Source: a virus
Direction: 5' to 3' (one strand)
Length of the DNA: 25,800 bases
IMG/VR virus record: IMGVR_UViG_3300047586_000015
Coordinates: 1-25,800 of that record
The translations under genes were made by a program, and so were the position numbers. Position 1 is the first letter of the stretch. Each line of letters starts with the position of its first letter. Positions 8,035 through 14,403 of this stretch are shown one piece after another. Below the pieces are notes generated by a model. It saw only the letters and a list, made by a program, of their open reading frames with translations. It did no database searches and had not been told where the DNA came from.

Positions 8035-8054
8035 GGGGGAGACGGATCTCCCCC
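8035..8054 (+). terminator. Compact hairpin after the capsid gene
   Basis: A perfect 8-base stem GGGGGAGA (8035-8042) and TCTCCCCC (8047-8054) encloses the loop CGGA. There is no T-run, so it is more likely a transcript-stabilising or attenuating hairpin than a full terminator. It would allow more capsid mRNA than downstream mRNA. Confidence 0.6.
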
Positions 8055-8081
8055 TTCATTAAAGGAAAAGGAGACACGACT

Positions 8082-8525
8082 ATGTTGAAATCGGCAAATG
8101 TAGCAGGTGCCCGTCCTGCTGTTTACCCGGACGAGGCTGGCAAGGTTTTGGTGAGCGACGGCACGTATGAAATCACCGCCGCTCTGAACGTGGACGAGCA
8201 GACCATCGCACTGTGCTCGCTCCCGGCAGGGTGCATCCCTCTGGACTTCACCCTGATTGTGGATGACCTCGATTCCGGTAGCGCTGCAATCGTCGTGGAT
8301 GGCGGCGGAATCAATGCGGCGGAGGACGCGGTTGATCAGATAATGATCTCCGCGTCTACCGTGGCCCAGGCGGGCGGGGTTGCCCGTTCGACTCTATTCC
8401 CGATGGTGGCCCCCGTCGAGACGGAGACCATGTTTGGTATGCACATCACCACGGCAGCGGGAACAGCCGCGGCAGGGACCATCCGTGGGATTCTGACGTA
8501 CCGCGCCGCGGAGTACGGCGGTTAA
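8082..8525 (+). CDS. Probable head protein downstream of capsid (decoration candidate)
   Basis: This 147-residue protein is rich in small residues and beta-prone segments and has no membrane segment or signal peptide. ATG 8082 follows AAGGAAAAGGAG. Genes of about this size directly after a capsid gene often encode head decoration proteins, and the beta-rich composition would fit. I do not recognise a named family, so the role is inferred from position only. Confidence 0.7.
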   Translation: MLKSANVAGARPAVYPDEAGKVLVSDGTYEITAALNVDEQTIALCSLPAGCIPLDFTLIVDDLDSGSAAIVVDGGGINAAEDAVDQIMISASTVAQAGGVARSTLFPMVAPVETETMFGMHITTAAGTAAAGTIRGILTYRAAEYGG

Positions 8526-8545
8526 AACAGGGTCCACACGACCCC

Positions 8546-8597
8546 GTAGGCGTGGCGGTGGGGTGCCCCTTCTTCTCGCTCCACCGTCACGGCCTAC
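8546..8597 (+). terminator. Long gene-end hairpin
   Basis: GTAGGCGTGGCGGTGG (8546-8561) pairs with CCACCGTCACGGCCTAC (8581-8597) with one bulge and one mismatch, around a loop of about 19 bases. There is no T-run. It sits in the 88-base gap between two head genes and ends just before the next ribosome site (GGAGGA at 8605-8610), so it may act as an attenuator, stability element or translational control. Confidence 0.55.
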
Positions 8598-8613
8598 AAA
8601 CATTGGAGGAGTT

Positions 8614-9036
8614 ATGCAGGTTCAATTGTTGGTCGAGAGAGACCAGAACGAGTGCATCGTCAACCTGGCGGGGACGGCCTACACGTTCAAGCGAAACGAT
8701 CATGGGCACCTTGTCAGTGATATCACGGACCAGGAGCACATCAAATGGGTATCGGACCCGAACCACAACACCGCGTTCAAGGAATACAACGTCCTGAAGA
8801 AGATCACAGAAGAAGTGGTCGATGAAGTGGTGCCTGTTGCCGACATCCCGGAAGCGGTTCCGGAGACTGCCGAGAGTCGCATGTCGGCCCATTTCGGGAA
8901 CGGGATGCCCGTGCATGAGCAGGTCGGTAAAGATGCTTACGCGCCCCATGTTGGGCAGGTAGACACGAGTGATGAACCGGATCTCCCGGCCTATCCCAAA
9001 AAAGGGTCGAAGAGACCGCAGAAGAGGAAAAACTGA
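8614..9036 (+). CDS. Small head-region protein, function unknown
   Basis: This 140-residue protein starts at ATG 8614 with GGAGGA four bases upstream. The first 60 residues look like a compact beta fold (VQLLVERDQNECIVNLAGTA). The middle is acidic and rich in Val, Glu and Pro. The C-terminus is Pro/Lys-rich and basic (PKKGSKRPQKRKN), probably flexible. Its stop overlaps the next start (TGATG). No family is recognised; position suggests a head or connector accessory protein. Confidence 0.75.
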   Translation: MQVQLLVERDQNECIVNLAGTAYTFKRNDHGHLVSDITDQEHIKWVSDPNHNTAFKEYNVLKKITEEVVDEVVPVADIPEAVPETAESRMSAHFGNGMPVHEQVGKDAYAPHVGQVDTSDEPDLPAYPKKGSKRPQKRKN

Positions 9037-9674
9037 TGGAAGTAGATGCAATCGTGGCAGAGGTTGAGAAAGTAGTCCAGGACGCGACTTACGACGAGAC
9101 CTGGATCATCGGAAAGTTCAACGAGGCCCTGCTCCTACTGGCTACGGTGTGCCGGATTCCCGGTTTGCAGACGACCGCCCCGGTAACGACGGTGATCGGA
9201 GCCGTGAGCGCTCCCGCGCCGAAAACGTACCTGCATGACCTCTACCTCGTGACGACTCCGACCTACCCCAACGGCATTCTCATTGCTCCCAACCTGAAGG
9301 AATTGACAGCGAATTCGGATAACGAGCAGACCGGCCCGGCCGAGATCATCTGCCTCGACGGGAAAACGCTTCATTTCAGGCCCATTCCCGAAGAGGCGGA
9401 AGATCTGACGCTTCACTTTTACGCGAAGCCGAAGGAACTGGCGGCAGGAGACCTCTTCCCGGACTACATTCCCGAGATCTTGCACAAGGAGATCTTCCAG
9501 AACTACGCGCTCAAGGAAGCCTATCTTCAGATTGAGGACGGGATCGACGGCGTGATGCCGAATACTCAGAAATACGTCGGTTTGGCCGCAGCGGGAATGT
9601 CATCCCTGGTCGCTTTCTACCCGAATGCACCCAAGGCAAAACCCGAATTGAGACGGGCCGGGAGTTTCTTCTAA
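9036..9674 (+). CDS. Head-tail adaptor candidate (P22 gp4-like position)
   Basis: This 212-residue protein begins with a helical segment (VEKVVQDATYDETWIIGKFN) and has a mixed middle containing PAEIICLDGKTLHFRPIPEE and LTLHFYAKPKEL. That layout is seen in adaptor proteins that dock under the portal in short-tailed phages, where a helical bundle is combined with a beta domain. It overlaps both neighbours at start and stop (TGATG, TAATG), so the unit is tightly coupled. The adaptor role is inferred from fold impression and gene order; I cannot confirm the family. Confidence 0.6.
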   Translation: MEVDAIVAEVEKVVQDATYDETWIIGKFNEALLLLATVCRIPGLQTTAPVTTVIGAVSAPAPKTYLHDLYLVTTPTYPNGILIAPNLKELTANSDNEQTGPAEIICLDGKTLHFRPIPEEAEDLTLHFYAKPKELAAGDLFPDYIPEILHKEIFQNYALKEAYLQIEDGIDGVMPNTQKYVGLAAAGMSSLVAFYPNAPKAKPELRRAGSFF

Positions 9675-10915
9675 TGAAACCCTTAACGATCAGAGGATTC
9701 AAAGGCATGAATAACGTACTCGAAGAGGGCGGGTTCTCGGGGCACGATGATGGGACGATGACGGCGATTCCAAAGGTCATTCTGAATGCCGATGTCACGG
9801 CAGAGGAAAGGCTGAAAAAACGGGGCGGATACCGTCTCTTGGCAAGTCTCCCCAATGCACATAGCGCCTGGAGTACCAGGAGCGTCATGCTGGTTGCATC
9901 GGAAGGAAGACTCTACCGATTCTATCCTGATGGATCGAAGGTCAACCTGTGCGCCTTGGCCGGCCCTTACGAAGAGAAGCTCTTTTACGCGGCGGTTGAC
10001 GACAAGGTCTACATCTCAAGCCGCCACTGGATGGGAATCCTCGATCCGGCAGAAAACACGGTAAGTTCATGGGGGATACCGATCCCGGAGCAGCCGGTTA
10101 TCTCCTCTCAAGCCGGGACCGGGGCGCTTGCAGTAGGCCGTTATCAGGTCTGCTACACGAATCTGGTGGGTGGGCAACTCGGCGGCAGCGGGATGATTGC
10201 GGAAATCGAGATCACTTCCGCCGACTCCAGGATATTGTTACTAAACAAGTCATCCGGTGCGGTCGTATGGATGACCGATCCGGACGGCAGTACCTTTTAC
10301 AGGGCGGCAGACTCGCTGGATTATATCCCGTCTATTGACACGCTGGAGCCCCTGCCGACATTTTTGTGCGGCCCCCCGAGCCCCATGAGGTTCACTCGCC
10401 GGGCGTTCGGTCGCATGTGGGGCGCGATAGACAGTACCCTGCGGTACAGCGAGCCCTACCGGTACGATCTCTTCAAATACACGAACATGTTTTCATTCTC
10501 CCAGGAAATTCTTCTCGTTGCGTTTGTGGACGGGGGAATCTTCGTCGGGTTCGATGACCGGACGATCTTCCTTCCCGGTACAGAACCGAGCGCGATGCGA
10601 GAGGTCCATATCGGGGCGGGGGTGGCGCGGAACATTCTCGCGTACTGCAACAATGTGCCCGATCTGGGCAACAACGTGCCCATATGGGTGTCGAAAGACG
10701 GTCTGGTGGCAGGCAGTCACAGCGGTGCTCTCGTCAAGATCACAAAAGGCAGGGTTCAATTCCCGGCAGGACAGGAGGGGGCAGCAGTGTCCCGGCCTGT
10801 CAACGGCCAGGATCAGTTTTTGACCAGTTTCAAGCAGCAGCGGCCCCAAGGTAGCGGGGTCGGATTCGGCGACTCCGCGACATGCGAGGTCGTGCGGAAC
10901 GGGAAAGTTCTTTAA
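9674..10915 (+). CDS. Tail hub / beta-propeller-like structural protein
   Basis: This 413-residue protein has the repetitive beta pattern of propeller-like phage tail hubs. Repeated short blades such as VMLVASEGRLYRF, LFYAAVDDKVYISS, LLVAFVDGGIFVGFDDRTIF and VPIWVSKDGLVAG alternate with Gly/Asp turns. It starts with MKPLTIRGFKGMNNV, a common opening in such proteins of short-tailed phages. The position after the adaptor matches P22 gp10-like tail factors that extend the portal channel. The start overlaps the preceding stop (TAATG), and a strong terminator follows the gene. The specific role is inferred. Confidence 0.6.
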   Translation: MKPLTIRGFKGMNNVLEEGGFSGHDDGTMTAIPKVILNADVTAEERLKKRGGYRLLASLPNAHSAWSTRSVMLVASEGRLYRFYPDGSKVNLCALAGPYEEKLFYAAVDDKVYISSRHWMGILDPAENTVSSWGIPIPEQPVISSQAGTGALAVGRYQVCYTNLVGGQLGGSGMIAEIEITSADSRILLLNKSSGAVVWMTDPDGSTFYRAADSLDYIPSIDTLEPLPTFLCGPPSPMRFTRRAFGRMWGAIDSTLRYSEPYRYDLFKYTNMFSFSQEILLVAFVDGGIFVGFDDRTIFLPGTEPSAMREVHIGAGVARNILAYCNNVPDLGNNVPIWVSKDGLVAGSHSGALVKITKGRVQFPAGQEGAAVSRPVNGQDQFLTSFKQQRPQGSGVGFGDSATCEVVRNGKVL

Positions 10916-10941
10916 TCTTTAGTAGCTGGGGTTTCCCTGAA

Positions 10942-10953
10942 GGGTGGCCACCC
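10942..10953. promoter_or_regulatory. Perfect 12-base palindrome
   Basis: GGGTGGCCACCC lies between the tail-hub stop and the terminator. It may simply form an additional small hairpin in the 3' end of the transcript. Confidence 0.3.
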
Positions 10954-10968
10954 GGACGGGAACGCAAG

Positions 10969-11015
10969 AACAAAAGATGGCTATTGGGAGCCCAATCTCT
11001 CGGTAGCCATTTTTT
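10969..11015. terminator. Bidirectional terminator shared by the tail-hub operon and the HNH gene
   Basis: On the plus strand ATGGCTA (10977-10983) pairs with TAGCCAT (11004-11010), extendable through flanking A and T bases, with TTGGG/CCCAA inside and T11011-11015 after it. On the minus strand the same hairpin is followed by CTTTTGTTCTTG, so it can stop both directions. The last 13 codons of the HNH gene lie within this structure and its T-run. Confidence 0.75.
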
Positions 11016-11727
11016 GTTGCCCGTTTAACAGGAGACAGGATTTGCCAGCATTACATTCAAAACAAGAGGTTGTCAGGTTATCTAGTCGCGTTTCTCCGCC
11101 ATTGGCGACAGCAAGAACGTGGTCAACGATGAGTTTTGCGCCGTCTTGCGGAGTCCTGCCGCAATATTGGCAAGTGAAATTATCACGCCTGAATACCTCA
11201 AATCTCATTCTTAAATTAGCAAATGGATTTTTCAGGACCACTTTTTTACGCATCCTCGCCATTCTTTGGCCCCATTCTTTTGCAGCATCACTACCCTTTG
11301 TGAAGGAAGGATCACGGGGCGGGAGACCTGCGACCTTCAGGGCATTATTCCATGTGCCAAAGTGCGTCTCATACGCAGACGGTGAAAAACTTTTCCCCTG
11401 TTTGCTTAGAGATTTAAGTTCATCTCTACCAACTGGTCTGCCCATTTCGGCAAATAAGTCCTGCAACCTTGATATCAAAATGTCATCAGAGATAGGAAGC
11501 TTACCGCTTTTATTCCCTTTCACTCCCAACGGAAAACCGGCTGCTCTGGCGGCATTATTCCACGTTCCGAAATATTTTTCATACGTACTCCGGCTCGGGA
11601 ATCCCTTTGGCTTGTCTACCCCTTTTAAGTCCCAATATTTGGGCGGGCGACCAAGCAAAAGGGAAAGTTCTTTCAATTTATTGATGAGGTATTCATCAGT
11701 GAATCTAGGGTGTTTAATGGATTCCAT
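10981..11727 (-). CDS. HNH homing-type endonuclease with two N-terminal repeats
   Basis: This 248-residue protein is on the strand opposite to the late genes. Residues about 10-66 and 79-136 are two copies of a homing-endonuclease-associated repeat, each ending in YExxFGTWNNAxxxAG, probably binding DNA. The nuclease follows: C186-x2-C189, D202-H203, D216-N217 and C222-x2-C225-N226, the layout of a zinc-supported HNH domain. Such enzymes cut one specific site and spread their own gene. The ATG at 11727 has no ribosome site, and a good promoter puts the transcript start on this ATG, so it may be leaderless. The last 13 residues are encoded by the phage terminator region, consistent with insertion. 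It is more AT-rich than its neighbours. Confidence 0.92.
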   Translation of the reverse strand: MESIKHPRFTDEYLINKLKELSLLLGRPPKYWDLKGVDKPKGFPSRSTYEKYFGTWNNAARAAGFPLGVKGNKSGKLPISDDILISRLQDLFAEMGRPVGRDELKSLSKQGKSFSPSAYETHFGTWNNALKVAGLPPRDPSFTKGSDAAKEWGQRMARMRKKVVLKNPFANLRMRFEVFRRDNFTCQYCGRTPQDGAKLIVDHVLAVANGGETRLDNLTTSCFECNAGKSCLLLNGQQKMATERLGSQ

Positions 11728-11787
11728 AGCGGAATCATAATGCGGGGCAATTAAAAAGTCAACAATATATTTTTATTTGCTTTTTCT
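11024..11787. mobile_element. Inferred HNH insertion (freestanding homing gene)
   Basis: The left flank reads T-run, one purine, TTGCCCG (11011-11023). The right flank reads TTGCCCCGAGCAACCACA (11788-11805). The intact cassette at 5689-5711 has T-run, one purine, TTGCCCCGAGCAACCACA. The simplest reading is that about 765 bases carrying most of the HNH gene entered such a cassette, leaving TTGCCC(C)G on both sides. Boundaries are inferred to within a few bases. Confidence 0.5.
11734..11762 (-). promoter_or_regulatory. Sigma-70-type promoter of the HNH gene
   Basis: On the minus strand TTGACT (11762-11757) and TATGAT (11739-11734) are separated by 17 bases, close to consensus. The A of the HNH ATG (11727) is the seventh base after the -10 box, so transcription should begin at or beside the start codon. 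Confidence 0.7.
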
Positions 11788-11805
11788 TTGCCCCGAGCAA
11801 CCACA
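11788..11805 (+). repeat. 18-base leader element, copy 2
   Basis: This is identical to 5694-5711 (TTGCCCCGAGCAACCACA) and lies 19 bases before the next structural gene. Here the T-run and terminator that precede copy 1 are separated from the element by the HNH insertion. Confidence 0.6.
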
Positions 11806-11824
11806 CAACAAGGAGGAACGAAAA

Positions 11825-12421
11825 ATGGACAGAATCAAAAGTACATTCGCGATTTTATGGTTGATGGTCAAAGTTCTCTTTCTGAGGTTGAAGAAGGGGA
11901 CCTGGGATGCCATCGTGTTCGAAGGCAAGGTGACGTTTGAGCATTGGCGCGACGGGATCCTGCTCTACACGGAGACCGGGACGAATACCTTCACCACAGA
12001 GGGTATGGCTTTACTCCTGAATATCATCTTCCATGACATTAGCAAGGCGGCCTCGCACATCTGGTACGTGGGTATCTTTAAGAACAACATTACCCCCGCG
12101 CTGGCTGACACGGGGGCAAAACTTGGTTCCGGGAACGCCTTCGGAGAGTGCCAGGACGCGGATTATGACAGCCCGTTGACCAACCGGCCCTCGTATACCA
12201 CAGAAGATACGACCACGGCGGTCATTACGAACGTCAACGCCAAGGCGCATTTCGTCATGAATGCGTCGATCACCGTCTATGGGGCCTTCCTCGTGAATAC
12301 GGCGGCGAAGACCTCTGCGGCTGGCGTTATGATTTGCGCCAAGCGGTTCGGGACGCCGAGGGCGGTTATCGCGGATGATGAAATTTACGTCACATACCAG
12401 ATCACATGCACCACGAGCTAA
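11825..12421 (+). CDS. Phage structural protein, WYVGxF/YGAFL type
   Basis: This 198-residue protein starts at ATG 11825 with AGGAGG at 11811-11816. The first 25 residues are hydrophobic and basic (FAILWLMVKVLFLRLKKGTW), perhaps an amphipathic or membrane-active segment. The rest resembles a recurrent phage structural protein pattern: IWYVGIFKNNITPA near the middle, NRPSYTTEDTTTAVITNVNA, and ITVYGAFLVNTAA towards the end, which suggests a beta-sandwich. It is the first plus-strand gene after the HNH insertion and is followed by a hairpin. Its exact place in the virion is unknown. Confidence 0.7.
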   Translation: MDRIKSTFAILWLMVKVLFLRLKKGTWDAIVFEGKVTFEHWRDGILLYTETGTNTFTTEGMALLLNIIFHDISKAASHIWYVGIFKNNITPALADTGAKLGSGNAFGECQDADYDSPLTNRPSYTTEDTTTAVITNVNAKAHFVMNASITVYGAFLVNTAAKTSAAGVMICAKRFGTPRAVIADDEIYVTYQITCTTS

Positions 12422-12439
12422 GCGGCTCACTGAGTTCTC

Positions 12440-12464
12440 CGTGGGGTTCTTAACAGGCCCCACG
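12440..12464 (+). terminator. Gene-end hairpin
   Basis: CGTGGGG (12440-12446) pairs with CCCCACG (12458-12464) around an 11-base loop. No T-run follows, so it is probably an attenuator or stability hairpin between two genes. Confidence 0.5.
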
Positions 12465-12490
12465 TGGGACATCTTAAAAGGGGTTACACC

Positions 12491-12682
12491 ATGCCAGTAA
12501 AGATAACGAAGAAGGGCAAGAAATACCAGGTTTCGACCCCGAACGCCATCCACGCCAAGGGGACGACGAAGGAGAAGGCCGCAGCTCAACAGCGACTTCT
12601 CAATGCAATCGACTACGGATGGACCCCGGATCGCAGCCCGATGAAGCCGGCAGAAATGGCGGCGCCGAAGAAGAGGAAATAA
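12491..12682 (+). CDS. Small basic phage protein
   Basis: This 63-residue basic protein starts at ATG 12491, with AAAAGGGG about nine bases upstream; an in-frame GTG at 12464 lies inside a hairpin and is less likely. The central pattern (KGTTKEKAAAQQRLLNAIDYG) resembles a small protein often seen in the structural or lysis modules of phages: a beta hairpin, then a helix with a QQRLLNAID motif, then a Pro/Lys tail. Its function is unknown to me. The next start codon follows its stop immediately. Confidence 0.75.
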   Translation: MPVKITKKGKKYQVSTPNAIHAKGTTKEKAAAQQRLLNAIDYGWTPDRSPMKPAEMAAPKKRK

Positions 12683-12766
12683 ATGCGCGAATTCCTTCTC
12701 ATAATGCTTGCTTTTGCGATTTACGTCGAGGTTTTCATAGTGATGAGGATGAAGAGACTGAAATAA
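12683..12766 (+). CDS. 27-residue single-pass membrane microprotein
   Basis: ATG 12683 follows the previous TAA with no gap, and the frame runs 27 codons. The sequence is a single hydrophobic helix (FLLIMLAFAIYVEVFIVM) with a basic C-terminal end (RMKRLK), a typical inner-membrane segment with positive residues inside. Overlapping spacing suggests translation coupled to the gene before it. It may be an accessory lysis or membrane protein. Real expression is plausible but unproven. Confidence 0.55.
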   Translation: MREFLLIMLAFAIYVEVFIVMRMKRLK

Positions 12767-12778
12767 AGGAGAACTCAA

Positions 12779-13135
12779 ATGGAAAACTCAAGTTATGACA
12801 TAACCTTGGTGTTGACCCTGCTGTTGATCCCGCTCAGCTTGTCGCTGGTTTCGTTCATCTTCAAACGATATTTCGCCAAAAGGGATACCTCCGACGCGGA
12901 AAAGGAAAAGCGGGATGATGCAAAGGCCAAACAGATTCGGGATTTATTGGAAGAAAGGGACAGGGATAAGGATAAATCTACTGATGATTGGAGACATCAA
13001 TCAACAAAAAATCAAGAGGTAATTAAGGAGGAATTGAAAAAAATCAACGACAACATGCACGATAAGGTCCCTTTTGACCAATGCGACAAGAGGATGGAAA
13101 AATTGGATTCACGGATTCGGGGATTGGGGGGTTAG
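12779..13135 (+). CDS. Membrane-anchored coiled-coil protein
   Basis: This 118-residue protein starts at ATG 12779 with AAGGAGA upstream. One membrane segment (VLTLLLIPLSLSLVSFIF, about residues 10-28) is followed by a long, very charged helix rich in Lys, Asp and Glu, then a short C-terminal region with one Cys. This is the general shape of an inner-membrane coiled-coil protein. It could be a spanin-like or accessory lysis protein, but a better spanin candidate pair lies at 15960-16674. No family is recognised. The gene is visibly more AT-rich than the head genes. Confidence 0.75.
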   Translation: MENSSYDITLVLTLLLIPLSLSLVSFIFKRYFAKRDTSDAEKEKRDDAKAKQIRDLLEERDRDKDKSTDDWRHQSTKNQEVIKEELKKINDNMHDKVPFDQCDKRMEKLDSRIRGLGG

Positions 13136-13149
13136 ACAAATAATTAAAT

Positions 13150-13158
13150 AAGGAGGTG
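13150..13158 (+). promoter_or_regulatory. Consensus Shine-Dalgarno site
   Basis: AAGGAGGTG is an unusually complete match to the 3' end of 16S rRNA and lies five bases before ATG 13164. It supports real translation of the 52-residue gene. Confidence 0.7.
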
Positions 13159-13163
13159 TAAAA

Positions 13164-13322
13164 ATGGGATTGGTTCTGTTGGTCATATTGATTCTGTTGG
13201 TTGTCGGTGCATTCCCTTCATGGCCTCACAGTCAAAACTGGGGTTACTACCCGAGCGGTGGGCTCGGTCTTGTTCTTTTGATCATTCTCATCCTGTTTCT
13301 CATGGGGAGAATACGCTTTTAA
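13164..13322 (+). CDS. DUF3309-like membrane microprotein
   Basis: This 52-residue protein has two hydrophobic helices (MGLVLLVILILLVVGAF and GLGLVLLIILILFLMG) joined by a short loop PSWPHSQNWGYYPSGG. This is the DUF3309 pattern (two membrane segments around a WPHSxxWGYxPSGG loop), a family of small bacterial membrane proteins of unknown function. The start has a consensus ribosome site. Its presence near lysis genes might mean a membrane or holin-like role, but DUF3309 is also common on chromosomes, so it may be a captured host gene. Confidence 0.85.
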   Translation: MGLVLLVILILLVVGAFPSWPHSQNWGYYPSGGLGLVLLIILILFLMGRIRF

Positions 13323-13345
13323 GGAGTTATCCTTGAGGAGGGCGG

Positions 13346-13825
13346 GTGGCCAAGTATCTCAACAACCTTTGTTCTGAAGACTTGGGATTTTACGAGGGCA
13401 ATCTTGTCCGCAAGTTGACGAAACCTTTGATCTGGATAGATGGGGATCTCAGGATTGAAATGCCGATTGACATGGAATCGGATGGAGCGAGTGTTCCGCG
13501 TATCCCTCTTATTTATGATGCCTGGGGAGGGCGGGCTCCAAGGGAAGCCTTCGGGCATGATTTTGGATATCGGATTGATAGTGTACTCATAAGGGTGGTT
13601 AGCCGTGAAATCAATGAAGCCTGCATTGGCCCTATCCCGGAGAAATATATTCTCCGGCGTGAAAGCATCCCAAAGTTGGATGCGGACTGGTATTTCAGGA
13701 TCACCATGCGCGACCGTCCTTATTCTTATTTCGTGTACCAGCCAATGTATCTGGCTGTGAGGGTGCTGGGCAACCCATATTATCACCGGATGAAGGTGAT
13801 GGACCACTTTGAGGTTACGCAATGA
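13346..13825 (+). CDS. DUF1353 family protein
   Basis: This 159-residue protein starts at GTG 13346 after GAGGAGGGC. The central part (DGASVPRIP followed by REAFGHDFGYR) matches the DUF1353 pattern, in which a conserved Asp-Gly-x-Ser-x-Pro is followed by an Ala...His-Asp motif. DUF1353 proteins are widespread in phages next to endolysin and tail genes; their biochemical role is not established. The stop overlaps the endolysin start as ATGA, so the two are coupled. Confidence 0.85.
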   Translation: MAKYLNNLCSEDLGFYEGNLVRKLTKPLIWIDGDLRIEMPIDMESDGASVPRIPLIYDAWGGRAPREAFGHDFGYRIDSVLIRVVSREINEACIGPIPEKYILRRESIPKLDADWYFRITMRDRPYSYFVYQPMYLAVRVLGNPYYHRMKVMDHFEVTQ

Positions 13826-14391
13826 TTGAAAACTTCGACAGATCGTTACTATTCGTTCTCGCTGACGAGGGGAAGTTCTCAAACATTCCCGGAGACCGGG
13901 GGGGAGCTACAAATCTCGGCATAACCTTACGGACCCTGATCGATTATCATTCTCATTTCGATTACGGGGATTTTGACCATGATGGCGACATTGATGTTGA
14001 CGATATCCGGCTGCTCGACACTCCGGAAGAGGCGGCGCCGATATACCGCAAATGGTTTTGGGACGCCGTCAAGGGGGACGAACTTCCCTCTGGTGTGGAT
14101 TATGCCGTCTTCGATTCGGCAGTCAATCACGGGCCGAGAAACGCTGGACGATTCCTCCAGAGGGCGGCTAACCGGCAAAGAGGGAGTCTGACCACAGATG
14201 GCGTCATTGGCCCGGAAACACTTGGGGGAGTAGACAGGTGTGAATCGCGGGGTCTTATTTGCGATATCCTTCGGGAACGGGACATCTTCTATCGGAAGAT
14301 TGTGGCGCAAGATCCGTCACAGGGACAGTTTTTGAGGGGATGGTTAAATCGGTTGGCAAAGGTGGATTCTGCGGCAAGGAGCTTTTCTTAA
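13822..14391 (+). CDS. GH108 endolysin with an inserted EF-hand loop
   Basis: This 189-residue protein would cut the glycan chains of peptidoglycan at lysis (N-acetylmuramidase family GH108). The N-terminal motif DEGKFSNIPGDRGGATNLGIT (residues 15-35) carries the likely catalytic Glu16. The part with YRKWFWDAVKGDELPSGVDY and AVFDSAVNHG plus the TDGVIGPETL section matches the C-terminal peptidoglycan-binding_3 region. Between them, residues 50-61 form a calcium-loop motif D-x-D-x-D-G-D-I-D-x-D-D, like an EF-hand or dockerin loop, which GH108 enzymes normally lack. No signal peptide is seen, so it needs a holin. It starts on the previous stop (ATGA). Confidence 0.88.
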   Translation: MIENFDRSLLFVLADEGKFSNIPGDRGGATNLGITLRTLIDYHSHFDYGDFDHDGDIDVDDIRLLDTPEEAAPIYRKWFWDAVKGDELPSGVDYAVFDSAVNHGPRNAGRFLQRAANRQRGSLTTDGVIGPETLGGVDRCESRGLICDILRERDIFYRKIVAQDPSQGQFLRGWLNRLAKVDSAARSFS

Positions 14392-14403
14392 AAGGAGAAC
14401 GCC

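Noticed and set aside
6893-8077. 394-residue open frame antisense to the whole capsid gene
   Set aside because: It mirrors the GC-ending codon bias of the capsid gene, has no ribosome site or family features, and similar antisense frames occur over the terminase (1517-2497) and portal (4761-5648).
11042-11740. 232-residue plus-strand frame across the HNH region
   Set aside because: It is the shadow of the HNH gene, whose minus-strand product has clear repeats and HNH residues.
12011-12778. 255-residue minus-strand frame
   Set aside because: It covers three plausible plus-strand genes with good ribosome sites and shows no family features.
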